NCBI GenBank assembly: GCA_963775315.1
Contig: CAVZIN010000007.1
Coordinates: 248,001 to 312,000, forward strand
Origin: CAWGHZ01 sp963775315
Lineage (GTDB): Bacteria; Pseudomonadota; Alphaproteobacteria; MPNO01; DASWLB01
Length of the DNA: 64,000 bases
Direction: 5' to 3'
Part shown: positions 63,525-64,000 of the stretch, in pieces
How positions within the stretch are numbered: position 1 is the stretch's first letter
Layout of the letters: every line of letters begins with the position of its first letter
Position numbers and translations under genes: made by a program
The notes under the pieces: generated by a model
Database searches by the model: none
Seen by the model: only the letters and a program-made list of their open reading frames with translations
What the model was told of the DNA's origin: nothing

Positions 63525-63543
63525 GATGCGCCGCTCTTCGGTC

Positions 63544-63608
63544 GTCATTTCGAGCGCGGCGAAGCGATCCAGAATTCGCTGGATTGCTTCGCCACTGCGA
63601 GTTCGCTC
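63544..63608. repeat. Intergenic palindromic repeat of the GTCATTTCGAGC type
   Basis: The core hairpin GGCGAAGCGATCCAG / CTGGATTGCTTCGCC (63558-63593) pairs along 15 positions with one G-T pair and an AATTCG loop. It is preceded by GTCATTTCGAGCGC. Elements of this look (GTCATTnCGAGCG...GGATTGCTTCG) are common extragenic repeats in bacteria. Confidence 0.6.
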
Positions 63609-64000
63609 ATGCGCTACTGGATTGGCGTCGCCTCGCGCGATCACGTGAAGCTCGGCGAGGCCGGCGGGTTCTGCCAGCTCAACCACGGCAAGTCGTCGCC
63701 GCTTCGCCGGATGAAGCCGGGCGACCGGATCGTCTACTACTCGCCGCGCACGGAGATGAACAGCGGCGAGCCGGTGCAAGGCTTCACGGCCATCGGCATC
63801 GTCGCGGACCGTGAGCCCTACCTGTTCGACATGGGTGGCGGTTTCACCCCGACGCGGCGCGACGTGCGTTTCTTTCCGTCGCACGACGCGCCGATCCGCC
63901 CGCTGCTCGACAAGCTCTCCTTCACCCGCGGCCGTCCGTCGTGGGGCGCCGCTTTTCGCTACGGCATGCTCGAAATCCCCGCCGAGGATTACGCCCTGAT
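63609..64000 (+). CDS. EVE-domain (UPF0310) protein, cut by window end
   Basis: The first 130 residues of an EVE/PUA-like domain protein: MRYWIGVASRDHVKLGEAGG, FCQLNHGKSSPLRRMKPGDR, IVYYSPRTEMNSGEPVQGFT. The frame is open to the last base, so the C-terminus is missing. EVE domains bind modified nucleobases in DNA or RNA; stand-alone UPF0310 proteins are uncharacterised. No good ribosome site is visible. A few to ~20 residues are probably missing. Confidence 0.85.
   Translation, partial: MRYWIGVASRDHVKLGEAGGFCQLNHGKSSPLRRMKPGDRIVYYSPRTEMNSGEPVQGFTAIGIVADREPYLFDMGGGFTPTRRDVRFFPSHDAPIRPLLDKLSFTRGRPSWGAAFRYGMLEIPAEDYAL

Overview
The window is high-GC chromosomal DNA from an alphaproteobacterium. 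The evidence is gene content: a CckA hybrid kinase beside flhB-fliRQE-flgCB, CtrA-type boxes (TTAA-N7-TTAA-like) in the flgB/csrA gap, the bolA / J-domain / cobS / cobT block, a B12-dependent ribonucleotide reductase and many GTG starts. A Rhodospirillales- or Hyphomicrobiales-like lineage is likely; the species cannot be named from this sequence.

Layout. 0-8 kb: parE, a DUF2254 membrane protein, a CDF metal transporter, a glutathione S-transferase, a UMF1-type MFS carrier and a solute-binding-like protein. 8-15 kb: accessory catabolism (VOC enzyme, universal stress protein, GlcG-like protein, Rieske oxygenase alpha and beta, BKACE, SDR, TauD-type dioxygenase, luciferase-like monooxygenase). 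15.2-17.3 kb: a small decayed island with a truncated integrase, structured non-coding DNA and a bPH-domain membrane protein. 17.3-20 kb: malonyl-CoA decarboxylase, with an IS630-family element landed exactly in its stop codon. 20-24 kb: bolA, J-domain protein, cobS, cobT. 24-33 kb: TAXI solute-binding protein, cckA, flagellar export and rod genes, csrA, fliO, fliP. 33-37 kb: small membrane proteins and a MarR-controlled EmrAB-type pump. 37-38.6 kb: yqgE split by an IS5-family (IS427-like) element. 38.8-44 kb: nrdJ and acnA. 44.1-48.2 kb: a candidate structured RNA and ccmABCDEG with an inserted lipocalin-like gene. 48-50.4 kb: cysK and a second luciferase-like monooxygenase. 50.5-58.1 kb: two tandem copies of a five-heme c-type cytochrome plus outer-membrane-barrel module. 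58.5-62 kb: an Mla-type lipid transporter. 62-64 kb: isochorismatase-family hydrolase, VOC enzyme and an EVE-domain gene cut by the window end.

The most interesting system is the duplicated cytochrome-barrel module. Each unit encodes an exported cytochrome with five CXXCH motifs followed by a ~500-residue protein with a signal peptide, four conserved cysteines and a C-terminal Phe. Each has its own ~300-nt leader and similar upstream blocks. It looks like a porin-cytochrome conduit of a kind I do not recognise, and the nearby ccm genes would supply heme attachment.

Six disruptions by one extra base break five otherwise well conserved genes (CDF, VOC, cobT twice, cckA, isochorismatase). Five of the six lie where removing one T restores GANTCGA, i.e. 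a CcrM methylation site. This pattern suggests systematic sequence error at methylated sites rather than gene decay. Reconstructed proteins are described below with that caveat.
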